Positions 1 to 8,803 of a DNA stretch of 64,000 bases are shown in pieces. Position 1 is the first letter of the stretch, and each line of letters starts with the position of its first letter. The notes beneath the pieces were generated by a model that saw nothing but the letters and a program-made list of their open reading frames with translations, was not told the origin of the DNA and did not search any database. Both the position numbers and the translations under genes were made by a program. The stretch is from DZBG01 sp049241565 (lineage in GTDB: Bacteria; Bdellovibrionota; Bacteriovoracia; Bacteriovoracales; Bacteriovoracaceae), in NCBI GenBank assembly GCA_049241565.1, contig JBMLQL010000024.1, positions 1 to 64,000 of the forward strand, read 5' to 3'.

Positions 1-524
1 TTTTTATAATTTGTTCCTTCGATATGATAAGTCGGGCCAATCCAAGCGCAGTTAGATTCATCGATATGAGGAAGAGTGGCTAGAAATGATTTTACTCCAC
101 GCTCCACTGTTCCAGCAGGAAGGTTGGCCACTCTTTTTCCTGAAACTATTTTCCAGTCAAACATATTATCACCAAGATTAATGATGATCTTAGCGTGTTT
201 TTGAGGAAGATAGATTGTTTGAATACTTGGGAAAGCTGATTGAGTGAGACTAACAAATTTGTCGTGAGTAACGGCAGTGTAGCCACAAGTTGTGGTGGCC
301 CCTTTAACCCAACCGATAGGAGCCGAGCCGCAGGCGGCGTAGTAAGAAACGCTGACTCCACGGGCAGTCATTTCTTCGATAAAAATATTTCCAAATCTCT
401 TGGCATCTTTTTCTGGAAACTGGGCACGGATATGAGAATGGGAGTCGCCAATATATAGAACTTCTTCAGCGCGAGCGGTGAATGTCATAATCAGACCAAG
501 TGTGATAAGGGATAAAATTTTCAT
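1..524 (-). CDS. Secreted SGNH/GDSL-family hydrolase, partial (C-terminus outside window)
   Basis: The reading frame starts at ATG 524-522 and stays open to the left edge, so about 174 residues are visible and the C-terminus is missing. The first 20 residues form a signal peptide ending ARA, so the product is exported. Immediately after it comes LYIGDSHSH, which fits the nucleophile block (GDS) of SGNH hydrolases, and further on INLGDN fits a later conserved block with Gly and Asn. This family hydrolyses esters on lipids or carbohydrates, for example acetyl groups on polysaccharides; the substrate here is unknown. The catalytic Asp-His pair normally near the C-terminus lies outside the window and cannot be checked. 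It is divergent from the peptidase gene at 604. Confidence 0.7.
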   Translation of the reverse strand, partial: MKILSLITLGLIMTFTARAEEVLYIGDSHSHIRAQFPEKDAKRFGNIFIEEMTARGVSVSYYAACGSAPIGWVKGATTTCGYTAVTHDKFVSLTQSAFPSIQTIYLPQKHAKIIINLGDNMFDWKIVSGKRVANLPAGTVERGVKSFLATLPHIDESNCAWIGPTYHIEGTNYK

Positions 525-603
525 TCTCAAAGGCTATCCTTGAGATGAGAAAATGTAAATATTCACCTCTGGTTGCGAGATTTTGTTGTATAATTGAAGC
601 CGT

Positions 604-1179
604 ATGAAAGTTCTCTTTTCCGGTTTTGAGGCCTTTGGCGGTCATGACCAAAATCCCACGGCGTTATTAGTGTCGGCCCTTGAAAAGGGAGTTATCAGTA
701 TTCCTGAAGAAATGACTGTTGATCAGATAATTTTGCCAGTGACTTTTCAGGACTCCTATAAGCATCTTGAAGAGGAAATCATCGCTTTTAATCCCGATAT
801 TATTATCTGTTTTGGTCTTGCCGAAAAAAGAGATTCCTTGAGTTTAGAGTCAGTTGCTGTGAATTTAATGGATGCTCGTATTCCGGATAATAAGGGAGAT
901 CAACCTGTTGGAAAGAAAATTAGTCATGGGGGAGCGGATCGTTATCTTTCAACATTGCCTCTTGCTGGTTTTGAAGGAGCCCTTAAACAGGCGGGAATTT
1001 CTGTGGCCCAATCTCAAAATGCGGGTGAGTATGTGTGTAATTATCTTTTTTATAAATTGATGGAATCCAATCAAGATTCTGGAAGACTTTGTGGGTTTAT
1101 CCATGTGCCTCTGGTCCTCTCGATGGAAGAGCTTAAAAAATCAGTCGAGGTTATACTGAAGTATCTTAAGTACGAGTAG
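604..1179 (+). CDS. pcp: Pyroglutamyl-peptidase I (peptidase family C15)
   Basis: A cytoplasmic cysteine peptidase that removes N-terminal pyroglutamate from peptides. The 191-residue product is slightly shorter than the usual ~215. It opens with VLFSGFEAFGG, the family's N-terminal signature. The expected catalytic triad is visible: Glu82 in LESVAVN, Cys145 in GEYVCNYLFY and His167 in GFIHVPL. There is no signal peptide. The start ATG follows shortly after the divergent SGNH gene; the 79-bp gap must hold both promoters. Its 3' end overlaps the convergent ROK kinase by 14 nt. All catalytic residues are present, so it should be active. Confidence 0.92.
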   Translation: MKVLFSGFEAFGGHDQNPTALLVSALEKGVISIPEEMTVDQIILPVTFQDSYKHLEEEIIAFNPDIIICFGLAEKRDSLSLESVAVNLMDARIPDNKGDQPVGKKISHGGADRYLSTLPLAGFEGALKQAGISVAQSQNAGEYVCNYLFYKLMESNQDSGRLCGFIHVPLVLSMEELKKSVEVILKYLKYE

Positions 1180-2125
1180 TCTTAGCGATAAGAGCGGCTG
1201 AGCCTAAAATGGCCGCATCACTTTCTGGAAGGCCTGAAGGGAGAAGCTTTACGGTATTTTTAAAAACATTCATCAGATTATTTTCAAAATAATTTTTCGT
1301 CGGTTTGAATAACACGTCCTTGGCCTGGGCGAGCCCTCCAAAAAGAAAAATAGCTTCTGGGCTACTAAACACCGCAAAATCAGTAAGGGCCCGACCCAAA
1401 ATAGAGGCTGTGTAATCATAAGCCTTCAAGGCAATAGCATCTCCATGAAGGGCGGCTTCAGTGATATGTTTTGCATTGAGATCTTTTTCATTTAATTGAC
1501 GAAGAGTTGAACTTTCAGGAGAGTTTTTTAAAAGGTCTTTCACCGTTTTAACAATTCCCGTGGCGGAAGCATAAGTTTCAAGACAGCCTTTGCGTCCACA
1601 ACCACAGAGTCTTCCTTCAGGGATGACTGTGACGTGTCCTAGCTCTCCGGCAAATCCTGTATGGCCGTAGACCAATTCACCATTGATGACGATTCCACTC
1701 CCAAGGCCGGTGCCTAAAGTAATGACGATAAAATTTTTCATGCCTTTGGCATGGCCGTAAATCATCTCGCCAATAGCCGCTGCATTGGCATCATTGGTGA
1801 GAACCGTTTTGAGTTGAAATCTTTTTTCAATGAGAGAGACAAGAGGAATAACACCTCTCCATTTGAGATTCGGGGCCATCTCGATAGTGCCCGTATAAAA
1901 ATTTCCGTTAGGGGCTCCGACACCGATACCAACAAAATGATCTTGATGAAATTTATCAAAAAGAGGTTTGAGGGCCAGAGCGAGGCGATCGATAAAATGA
2001 TTGGGATCATCGGTTTCGCAGGTAATGATTGAACCTTGAACAAGAATCTCTCCATGAGAATCAACGACACCAAATTTTGTATTTGTGCCACCAATATCAA
2101 TACCTAGAACAAGAGATTTATTCAT
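1166..2125 (-). CDS. ROK-family sugar kinase (glucokinase or N-acetylhexosamine kinase)
   Basis: A 319-residue cytoplasmic ATP-dependent sugar kinase. The N-terminal phosphate-binding loop GIDIGGTNTKFG (about residues 8-19), catalytic Asp112 in the NDANAA block, the second phosphate loop LGTGLGSG and the zinc-binding ROK signature CGCGRKGCLE (Cys174, Cys176, Cys181, with His164 upstream) are all intact. ROK kinases with this profile phosphorylate glucose, N-acetylglucosamine or N-acetylmannosamine; sequence alone does not decide which. Its ATG overlaps the last 8 nt of the upstream methyltransferase gene, so the two are probably cotranscribed from the right. It converges on pcp with a short overlap. 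Confidence 0.9.
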   Translation of the reverse strand: MNKSLVLGIDIGGTNTKFGVVDSHGEILVQGSIITCETDDPNHFIDRLALALKPLFDKFHQDHFVGIGVGAPNGNFYTGTIEMAPNLKWRGVIPLVSLIEKRFQLKTVLTNDANAAAIGEMIYGHAKGMKNFIVITLGTGLGSGIVINGELVYGHTGFAGELGHVTVIPEGRLCGCGRKGCLETYASATGIVKTVKDLLKNSPESSTLRQLNEKDLNAKHITEAALHGDAIALKAYDYTASILGRALTDFAVFSSPEAIFLFGGLAQAKDVLFKPTKNYFENNLMNVFKNTVKLLPSGLPESDAAILGSAALIAKTTRT

Positions 2126-2758
2126 TAATATTTGACTCTAATTGAAGAAGTTTTGTTTTCATCTCAAGGCCACCGGCATAGCCACCTAGAGAACCACTGG
2201 CGGTAATCACACGGTGGCAAGGGACCACAATCCAAAGTGGATTTTTTCCATTGGCCGTTCCTACCGCACGAGAGGCATTGGGATCACGAAGTTTGGTGGC
2301 GATATCTTTATAAGCACAAGTTTTACCATAGGGAATTTTTTGAAGTTGATTCCAAACTTTCTTTTGAAAATCTGAGCCATCGACATCAAGGGGAATATCA
2401 AAGTTCCTTCTCTTTCCAGAAAAGTATTCTTCAAGTTCTTTTTTTGCCTGCTTTAGAATTTTAATCTCAGGAGTTTTNNNNNNNNNNNNNNNNNNNNNNN
2501 NNNNNNNNNNNNNNNNNNNNNNNNNNNNNNNNNNNNNNNNNNNNNNNNNNNNNNNNNNNNNNNNNNNNNNNNNNNNNAGTATTCTTCAAGTTCTTTTTTT
2601 GCCTGCTTTAGAATTTTAATCTCAGGAGTTTTACCTTCAAGATTTGAGACTGTTTCAGCACTCCAGCTCTCAAGATTGACTCCTCTTAGGCCTTTTTCAG
2701 AGGCGAGGAGATAGAGATTTCCGACAGTCGTCTTTATTTTAGTTTGAACTAGTTTCAT
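2118..2758 (-). CDS. ogt: Methylated-DNA-[protein]-cysteine S-methyltransferase, interrupted by an assembly gap
   Basis: Repairs O6-alkylguanine in DNA by irreversible transfer of the alkyl group to its own cysteine. The gene is broken in this assembly by 100 Ns (2478-2577) plus a duplicated 55-bp contig end. Removing the Ns and one copy of the repeat (155 nt) gives a continuous 486-nt frame of 161 residues, typical for the single-domain enzyme. The active-site block VVPCHRVI is intact (Cys129 in the merged protein), preceded by RAVGTANGKNP and followed by GGYAGGLEMK, all family hallmarks. The ATG at 2758-2756 overlaps the upstream small secreted-protein gene by 20 nt, and the stop overlaps the ROK kinase start. 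I consider the gene intact in the organism. Confidence 0.9.
2423..2477. repeat. 55-bp direct repeat, left copy (contig overlap)
   Basis: Identical to 2578-2632 on the other side of the N gap, running up to the first N. The length of 55 matches a common de Bruijn assembler k-mer size, which suggests that both contigs end in the same k-mer. This is an assembly artefact, not a biological repeat. Confidence 0.93.
2478..2577. other. Scaffold gap of exactly 100 N
   Basis: Exactly 100 undetermined bases, the conventional placeholder for a gap of unknown size. The 55 bases on each side (2423-2477 and 2578-2632) are identical, so the gap length is not real: the two contigs probably overlap. Confidence 0.97.
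2578..2632. repeat. 55-bp direct repeat, right copy (contig overlap)
   Basis: Identical copy of 2423-2477, beginning at the first base after the N gap. Collapsing the two copies restores the reading frame of the methyltransferase gene. Confidence 0.93.
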
Positions 2759-3197
2759 AACCCATGACCCACATTTGATGATGAAGTTTAAGATAATCAA
2801 TATTCATCACATGATATTCCATGGATTGTTTTAGCTCTAGCACTGCTTCTGGTCCATTGTTTTCACATGTTTCAGTATGGGCCCCATAAGAGAAAAGTGG
2901 TGAGGCGAGGTTCTCTTCAAGATGAACGGCGTAGGCGATGTAGTCAGGATTTTCAAATTCATAGAGCTTTTGAATAAGAAGAGCATCGTCATTAAGAATT
3001 TGAACAAGAGGTTCATAAAAATTCTTCACTTGAAAACAAAAACTTTTAGGATCTTTCTTTTTAATATGTCCCAAAAGATCAGAGTAGTACTCAATCAATA
3101 AATCATAATTTTTTGTTTTAGTGGCCAGCTGCTCAGGGAGATTGGCCCAGGCCGGTAGAGAAAGAAATAATAGAGTTAAAATGCATATTCGTTTCAT
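2739..3197 (-). CDS. Small secreted protein of unknown function
   Basis: A 152-residue protein with a clear signal peptide (first ~19 residues, hydrophobic LTLLFLSLPAWA with an AWA cleavage site), so it is probably periplasmic. The mature part is acidic and probably helical, with two cysteines (in SFCFQV and TETCENN) that could form a disulfide. I do not recognise a family. It is the first gene of a leftward run with ogt and the ROK kinase, overlapping ogt by 20 nt, which suggests cotranscription but not a shared function. Confidence 0.65.
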   Translation of the reverse strand: MKRICILTLLFLSLPAWANLPEQLATKTKNYDLLIEYYSDLLGHIKKKDPKSFCFQVKNFYEPLVQILNDDALLIQKLYEFENPDYIAYAVHLEENLASPLFSYGAHTETCENNGPEAVLELKQSMEYHVMNIDYLKLHHQMWVMGYETSSN

Positions 3198-3546
3198 TTT
3201 CTGTCCTTAGTTAATCCATTTAAGTCTAATAAATCTTATGAGGATTCACAAAGTTAACGTTTGGTGCCAGCATGATAACTATAAGACTACTTTTGTTGGC
3301 AATTTTGCAAATCTCGCTAATTATTTGGTCATTTTGAATTTTATAAATTAAAAATTTTTTTATTAAAAAGATAAAGAGTAATTATTTAAAAGGTCTGTTT
3401 TTGATACGTAATATGTTGATTTTACTTCAGGTAAAGTTAATTTGTTTATACTTTTTCAGATATCTTAAATTCATTCATTTATGATTTGTACTAGAATAAC
3501 TCAGTAAGGAACTTTAAGAAGTCTAGTCATTATGAGGAAGAGGATT
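3198..3546. other. AT-rich intergenic region with divergent promoters
   Basis: About 350 bp without a credible gene, between the leftward secreted-protein gene and the rightward polysaccharide locus. It is very AT-rich with long A/T tracts around 3330-3380. A small palindrome TTTACTTCAGGTAAA lies at 3421-3435 and a TATACT hexamer at 3447-3452. I could not pair the latter convincingly with a -35 element. It probably holds the promoters for both directions. Confidence 0.5.
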
Positions 3547-3744
3547 ATGAGTAAAATATTCGAAGATCTACCTTATGTTGAAATTGTGTATGACGATGGA
3601 GACTATATCGAGCCAAGTCCGAACTCCTTCAATGAACTAAACTATATTGATCGGGAGATCAATGCAAGAAACGCCGCTATCAAAGATGGTTATGTTCTTA
3701 GCTTGAGTGGACGAGTTCTAGATTTTAAACCAAAATTAAAATAA
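3547..3744 (+). CDS. Small acidic protein at the head of the polysaccharide locus
   Basis: A 65-residue acidic protein without signal peptide or membrane segment and with no recognised family. I chose ATG 3547 rather than the in-frame ATG 3532 because a strong Shine-Dalgarno stretch (GAGGAAGAGG, from 3534) lies at good spacing before 3547. The good ribosome site and its position just before the Wzc-like gene support it as real. A role in regulating the polysaccharide locus would be a guess. Confidence 0.5.
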   Translation: MSKIFEDLPYVEIVYDDGDYIEPSPNSFNELNYIDREINARNAAIKDGYVLSLSGRVLDFKPKLK

Positions 3745-3883
3745 AGGATCTTTCCCCACTTAAATATTTAACAACAATACAAGTACTTAGACGTCAACCG
3801 GATGCCTAAAACCTAAGGAATTATTTTCCACGTCGAGAAATATTAAAATTTTCTATACAATTAAGACTGGTTAAGGAGTCAAA

Positions 3884-5830
3884 TTGTCTAGAATTGCGAA
3901 CAACTCCCAGAATGTTTACCCTAAGATTACGTTAATACGGTATATAAGGGAAGTCATAATAAAGTATAAAGGTATCGTCCTGGGTATAGGGCTACTATTT
4001 GGTATTTTTTTTTGGGTTACGTCTTACTTTCAGGTTTTTACTTCTTCATCTGTGCTTAAATTCAAATCTCCTGAATCTAAAAATACTACTTCATCTATTG
4101 ATCTTATAAACTCTAATACTCAATCGATGAGAGATAAGTTCTTTCTCTATTTGCACTCAAGACCATTTGCTGAAATTTTGCTTAACAAGGTATTGTTGAA
4201 CGAGAACGGCGAAAAAATTTTGAAGATTATTGATAAAAGTCGAAATAACTTTCTTGTAAAGTTAAAAGGCTTTTTTGTTTCTACTTATAAATATGAGCTA
4301 GATAAAAAACTTAAAAGAACTCGGGCCTTAGCTGGAATAGTGCATTTTAAAAAAGAAGGGGACGATTCCATTCTCATTTTAGTAAAAACGGGGATCCCAG
4401 AGCTATCAAAAATGATTGGGGAAGTTGTTGCTCCAATTATAAGAGGGATAATTTTAGAAAATGAAGCAAATGAGGTGAATACCTCTCTTGCTCACTTGAG
4501 GCATCAATTTGATTCAAGTGAAGAAAAACTAAAGAAAATCGAATCAGATTTAGTTCATTATCAGAAAAAAGGAAATGGGATAAATGGAAATATTTTAAGT
4601 ACTCCTAATGCAGTTAGCGAAGTAGAGAAAGAACTCAGAGCATCTCGAATTGAAACTCAGCGACTTGATATGTTAGTCAAAAATTTGGAAAAACAAATAA
4701 GTGAAAATTCTATATTTAAAAATCAAGATGGAAACTATAAATACATAGATCAAGCTTCGATTGAACGATTGGATGAACTTAAGCAACAAAGGGATACTGC
4801 TTTCGCAAAGCTTTCCTCGGTAGAAAGTTTATATACAAAAATAAAAGATGAACAATTAAGCTTACCGGAAAGTTTTCAAGCTCTGTCACACTTAACTTCA
4901 CAACAAAATCTTGAGAAAACTGTTAATAATGAAATATTTTTTAAAATCCGTGAAGCCGAAGAGGTTCAAGCTCAGCTCGATTCATCAGTTAGATTGATTG
5001 GAGCCACATCTATTATTTCTGCCACTTTCAAATTATCTCCTTTCTTTCACTTCGTTTTAGGGACTTTGCTTGGAATGATAGGTGCTATTTTAGGGCTTTA
5101 TTATTATTTTGATTTCTTTAAAGTGATTAAGGGAAATCATGATCTTCGTAATTCGATTGATTCAGAAATTCTACACCCTGTCCCTATGCTGAAGGGGCAA
5201 TCAAAGTTATTTGATGTTTGGAGAGATCTTCCATTAAACCACCATGCTCTAGAAGCATTTGGGCAGATTATGGATAAGTGTGAATCTTCAAAAGTTATTT
5301 CTTTTATCAGTGCAGATAGAAACGATGGTAAGAGTTTTATTGTTGCTAATCTTGCTCAGAATTTTTCTCGTTTTGGAAAAAAAGTGCTAATTATTGACAC
5401 CAATTGGGAGAATCCGACTCTGACTAACAAACTTGAAGAAAGTCCCTCATTGAAAATTGTAAAGGCAGATCAGTTCAAGCATGATAAAGAATCTTTTTTG
5501 GATAGAACTCTTTTGATTAGTCAAATCAAATTACACGCAAAGGAGTATGATATTATCATTATAGATACAAAGAATTTATATCAATCAAATGATGCGTTAA
5601 TTGTTGCTTCCGTATCTAATCTTAATATTTTAGTCTGTTCTCATCTTGAGACATTTCAGCACCGATTTGATACTGCAATTGACAAGCTAAAAGCTGCTGA
5701 TATAAATAACTATTGCGTGCTATTAAATAAGGCAAACATTCAAAATGAAATCCTTCCATTTAAAGGAAGGGTAAACGCCTTGGACTATTTAGAGAATACT
5801 TCTGCATTATATTTAAAAAAGAGTAGTTAA
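3884..5830 (+). CDS. Wzc-like polysaccharide co-polymerase / degenerate BY-kinase
   Basis: A 648-residue inner-membrane protein with the layout of Wzc-type co-polymerases: a membrane segment near residues 30-48, a long periplasmic coiled-coil-rich region, a second membrane segment near 386-408 and a cytoplasmic ATPase domain. The ATPase shows a Walker A-like SADRNDGKS (~476-484), an A' region VLIIDTNWENP (~501-511) and a Walker B-like IIIIDTK (~557-563). The A' motif lacks the second Asp and the Arg of typical bacterial tyrosine kinases, and the C-terminus has only two tyrosines instead of a cluster, so kinase activity is doubtful. Such proteins set polymer chain length with Wzy. The TTG start at 3884 is chosen because AAGGAG precedes it by 6-7 nt. 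The stop overlaps the next start (TAATG). Confidence 0.8.
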   Translation: MSRIANNSQNVYPKITLIRYIREVIIKYKGIVLGIGLLFGIFFWVTSYFQVFTSSSVLKFKSPESKNTTSSIDLINSNTQSMRDKFFLYLHSRPFAEILLNKVLLNENGEKILKIIDKSRNNFLVKLKGFFVSTYKYELDKKLKRTRALAGIVHFKKEGDDSILILVKTGIPELSKMIGEVVAPIIRGIILENEANEVNTSLAHLRHQFDSSEEKLKKIESDLVHYQKKGNGINGNILSTPNAVSEVEKELRASRIETQRLDMLVKNLEKQISENSIFKNQDGNYKYIDQASIERLDELKQQRDTAFAKLSSVESLYTKIKDEQLSLPESFQALSHLTSQQNLEKTVNNEIFFKIREAEEVQAQLDSSVRLIGATSIISATFKLSPFFHFVLGTLLGMIGAILGLYYYFDFFKVIKGNHDLRNSIDSEILHPVPMLKGQSKLFDVWRDLPLNHHALEAFGQIMDKCESSKVISFISADRNDGKSFIVANLAQNFSRFGKKVLIIDTNWENPTLTNKLEESPSLKIVKADQFKHDKESFLDRTLLISQIKLHAKEYDIIIIDTKNLYQSNDALIVASVSNLNILVCSHLETFQHRFDTAIDKLKAADINNYCVLLNKANIQNEILPFKGRVNALDYLENTSALYLKKSS

Positions 5831-6327
5831 TGAAAAAAGTTGTTTCACTTTTCCTATCGTTCACCATAATGACTTCCTCCGCTTTGGCCCAAAATGAAGT
5901 CTTCACAATGAAGAAAGCTGTTAATAATACTCAGGAATACTTTGCAGGAGCTTATCCGGGTACCGTGATGATGAAAGTTAATCTACTTGGCGGTGTTAAT
6001 AAACCAGGAGTTTATAACGTTCCGGTAAATTCTGAGCTTACGTCAGTTTTAGCTTATGCTGGAGGGCCATCTAAAGAAGCAGAAGTTAGTGAAGTTTTCG
6101 TTCGTAGCAAGAAGGGAGATGATTACGAGGTAAAAAAAATTAATCTCGAAAACTTTTTCAATGACAGTTCAGAACAACCTTTTCGACTTAAACCTGATGA
6201 CTATATCTACGTTAAACAAGGCGAAGACTTCATAAATAATGATGTTTATCGGACAACGTTACTCGTTTCGACTATTGTAGGAGTTATATTAACCGGTCTG
6301 CTAATAGATAGAACTCTGAAGAATTAA
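5830..6327 (+). CDS. SLBB-domain polysaccharide export protein, short form
   Basis: A 165-residue exported protein: signal peptide 1-20 (cleavage after SALA), one SLBB domain around 47-130 (VNLLGGVNKPGVYNVP... LAYAGGP) and a hydrophobic segment 141-159 close to the C-terminus. SLBB domains occur in Wza-type outer-membrane exporters, but the N-terminal Poly_export domain of Wza is missing here and there is no lipobox. It may be an accessory subunit of the export channel, with the true Wza encoded elsewhere. Translational coupling to the Wzc-like gene by a one-base stop/start overlap supports a direct partnership. Confidence 0.72.
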   Translation: MKKVVSLFLSFTIMTSSALAQNEVFTMKKAVNNTQEYFAGAYPGTVMMKVNLLGGVNKPGVYNVPVNSELTSVLAYAGGPSKEAEVSEVFVRSKKGDDYEVKKINLENFFNDSSEQPFRLKPDDYIYVKQGEDFINNDVYRTTLLVSTIVGVILTGLLIDRTLKN

Positions 6328-7625
6328 TCTTGGTCACCGATATTGTTGATAGCAATATAATTTAAAAGTTTAAAACTCTTATACCCTTCAGCGACAATTC
6401 CTTTAAGATTTTTATCTAAAATATTATTGCTGATTAACACATTTTCTCCGCCAGATATGTGAATTCCGTAGTTTCCATTGTCAGTGAGAATATTTCCGCT
6501 AATCAGTATGTTTTTAGAGTTTGGCGCACTTGGTTCGAAATTTCCGAGCATTATTCCTTTATGTCGATTTTTGAATATTTGATTTCCTGTAATCGAAATC
6601 ATCTCTTGATTGTGTCGCATGAAGATAGCTGCATCATTTGAGTTTTTAGTCGAATGGCCACATTCTTCAATATGATTCTGAGACACAGTGACATACTGAA
6701 GAGCTTTCCAGCCTGTATTTGTTTTGCTTCCCGAAGAGAGAAGAATTCCACTAAAGCCCGCTCGCCTTATTTGATTGTTGGAAATAATCACTCTAGATGT
6801 ACCATAGCTTTGATCTGGCGAGCGTCCTTTAATGTCTAAACAGTGAGTACTAATATCAGAGAACTGATTTCCTTGGATGTTAAGTTCTAATCCACTCCAA
6901 TAGCAATCAATTGCGTCCTTAGAGTCTTTGGTTGTCGAGGTTCCGATCGATTCAAAAATATTATTATAAATATTTATCGTTTTTACCCATTGTCTCAGTC
7001 TAATAGAATCTTGCTTTGAGTTTTTAAAATAGTTTTTTTCTATCAGCAAGTTCTCGACTCGATGAAAATAGAGGTGATGGAGATAGTCACCATGAAATTT
7101 ACATTCGGAGATTATAATCTGTGATCTCCAAGGGGCATTGATGTAAGGAGTGTCTGTTTCTGAATTCATATTTGAGCCGATAGCATTAAATAAGTTCCCA
7201 TTGAATATACATCCACTAATAATGGCAAAATCCAATGTCTTGCCTAATAAAATTTCTGACTCTGGTCTTTGACCTCGACCCTTACTTACAAATTCAATAT
7301 TTTGAATACGATTATTTTTTCCCTCTAAAATAAAAGCGCAATCTTCACCTGTTTTAATTTTTATTTTTCCGGGGCCTGATATCGTTTTGCCATTAAGAAC
7401 AATGGAGCCGATCTTGAATATTTTTTTGTCTGGAAGTGTTAACGAATCATGTATCGAAAGATATTTTTTAAAGGCATTCGTATCATCATGGATACCATCT
7501 CCTTTAGCACCAAAATCCATAATACTAAGAGTATTTTTTTCGGTGAGAAGCTTTTTGTCGCTTGCGATGACTGTTCCAATAAAAGTAGGGATTAATATGG
7601 CCTTGAGAAAACTTAATCTTTTCAT
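6324..7625 (-). CDS. Right-handed beta-helix (pectate-lyase-3-like) protein
   Basis: A 433-residue protein with an N-terminal hydrophobic export signal. The segment FGAKGDGIHDDT (about residues 38-49) is the typical start of the pectate-lyase superfamily-3 fold, and it is followed by many short beta-helix rungs of the type I.NN.I....G.. . Members bind, cleave or epimerise polysaccharides. It lies at the 3' end of a leftward block with two glycosyltransferases, polymerase and flippase, so it probably trims or modifies the polysaccharide made here. It overlaps the convergent SLBB gene by 4 nt. I cannot tell lyase from hydrolase. Confidence 0.72.
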   Translation of the reverse strand: MKRLSFLKAILIPTFIGTVIASDKKLLTEKNTLSIMDFGAKGDGIHDDTNAFKKYLSIHDSLTLPDKKIFKIGSIVLNGKTISGPGKIKIKTGEDCAFILEGKNNRIQNIEFVSKGRGQRPESEILLGKTLDFAIISGCIFNGNLFNAIGSNMNSETDTPYINAPWRSQIIISECKFHGDYLHHLYFHRVENLLIEKNYFKNSKQDSIRLRQWVKTINIYNNIFESIGTSTTKDSKDAIDCYWSGLELNIQGNQFSDISTHCLDIKGRSPDQSYGTSRVIISNNQIRRAGFSGILLSSGSKTNTGWKALQYVTVSQNHIEECGHSTKNSNDAAIFMRHNQEMISITGNQIFKNRHKGIMLGNFEPSAPNSKNILISGNILTDNGNYGIHISGGENVLISNNILDKNLKGIVAEGYKSFKLLNYIAINNIGDQD

Positions 7626-7633
7626 TATTTGCC

Positions 7634-8803
7634 TTATTTCTTAGAGTTGTCATATAAGATATAATTGTATATCTGATCAATTTCTTTTGCTGTTCGTTCA
7701 ATATTAAATATTTCTTCAATTAGTATTTTTCCTGCTTGTCCAATATTGAGACTTCGCGGGATGTCTTGCAGTGCTTTGTTTACACAAGATACAATAGACG
7801 GAGCTGTTCTTTCACTTACAATATATCCAGTGATTTGATCTTTGACTATTTCAGGCAATCCTCCTACGTTAGAAGCAAAAGTAGGAATAGCGTTAAGCAT
7901 AGGTTCAATAACGCCTCCACAATTTTCAGAAGATGGAAGAGTTATAGCAAAATTAAAACATTTCCAAATTTTTAAGATTTCTTCCTGGGGAAGATAGCCG
8001 GTAAAGACAAAATGTTTTGATGCCATTTGTGCCTTTTGTTTGATTTTATTAAAATACTTTTGCGAGTTACCCCATTGTTCTCCAACAAAAACACACCATA
8101 GTTTTGGATTCTCTTTCATCAAAGTGGAGAGTCCATCAATAATAATTTCATGTCCTTTAAGCCCAACTTTTTGACCTAAGTAATATTTAGGAGGGTAGAT
8201 AAAGCTTACATTTCCAAAAATGATAGCATCATTTGGTATTCCAAGTTGCTTTCTGTAGTCTAGTTCCTGTAGGTTGTTTGGAGCAGGTAAGTCTGTTCCG
8301 TAATAGCTTAAAAAAATCTTTTTTTCTTTGATTCCATATCGCTTTGAATATAATTTTTCTATGTATTGAGAAGAGGCTATCCAGTAATCATTAGAGTCGC
8401 TCCACATCGTTTCCCATTGTCCAAACGGGCTAAATTCTAAGTGTAGTGGACCTGGAACTTGAAAAATACGTGGAATGGAAATATCTTTGAGGGCATATCT
8501 TAGCATGAGTGTTGTGGACACAAAATGAGAGTGGATAATATTCGGTGACAGCTCTGAAACAAATGTTTTAATTCTTTCTTTTAGAATTGGCAAAAGCCAT
8601 GGCATTTTTGTTGGAAATTCACAAGGAATAGCATGAAGTTTGGCCCCAGTATTTATCCAAGATTCAAGATATCTGCCTTCTAGCTTGGGACTCATTATAT
8701 GCACTTCCCATCCTAATTTAATAAGTTCTCTCACTTGTTGAACGGCCCACAATGCACCATCTAAAGTTTTAACAACTTGTAATATTCTTTTTTTTCCAGT
8801 CAT
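7634..8803 (-). CDS. Glycosyltransferase family 4 (GT-B fold)
   Basis: A 389-residue cytoplasmic or membrane-associated glycosyltransferase. The N-terminal domain begins RILQVVKTLDGALW, followed by IIHSHFVST, and the C-terminal domain ends in the donor-binding block LPSSENCGGVIEPMLN and FASNVGGLPEIV, the family's E-x7-E region. It should transfer a sugar from a nucleotide donor to the growing lipid-linked oligosaccharide. Its start overlaps the upstream glycosyltransferase by 35 nt, so the two are co-expressed. The sugar cannot be inferred. Confidence 0.85.
   Translation of the reverse strand: MTGKKRILQVVKTLDGALWAVQQVRELIKLGWEVHIMSPKLEGRYLESWINTGAKLHAIPCEFPTKMPWLLPILKERIKTFVSELSPNIIHSHFVSTTLMLRYALKDISIPRIFQVPGPLHLEFSPFGQWETMWSDSNDYWIASSQYIEKLYSKRYGIKEKKIFLSYYGTDLPAPNNLQELDYRKQLGIPNDAIIFGNVSFIYPPKYYLGQKVGLKGHEIIIDGLSTLMKENPKLWCVFVGEQWGNSQKYFNKIKQKAQMASKHFVFTGYLPQEEILKIWKCFNFAITLPSSENCGGVIEPMLNAIPTFASNVGGLPEIVKDQITGYIVSERTAPSIVSCVNKALQDIPRSLNIGQAGKILIEEIFNIERTAKEIDQIYNYILYDNSKK

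Noticed and set aside
240..458. Plus-strand ORF opposite the SGNH hydrolase
   Set aside because: It is the complement of a well-supported coding frame and has no ribosome site or protein features.
2423..2632. Direct repeat as an insertion-site duplication or attachment site
   Set aside because: The copies abut a 100-N placeholder and collapse to restore an ORF, so an assembly artefact explains it.
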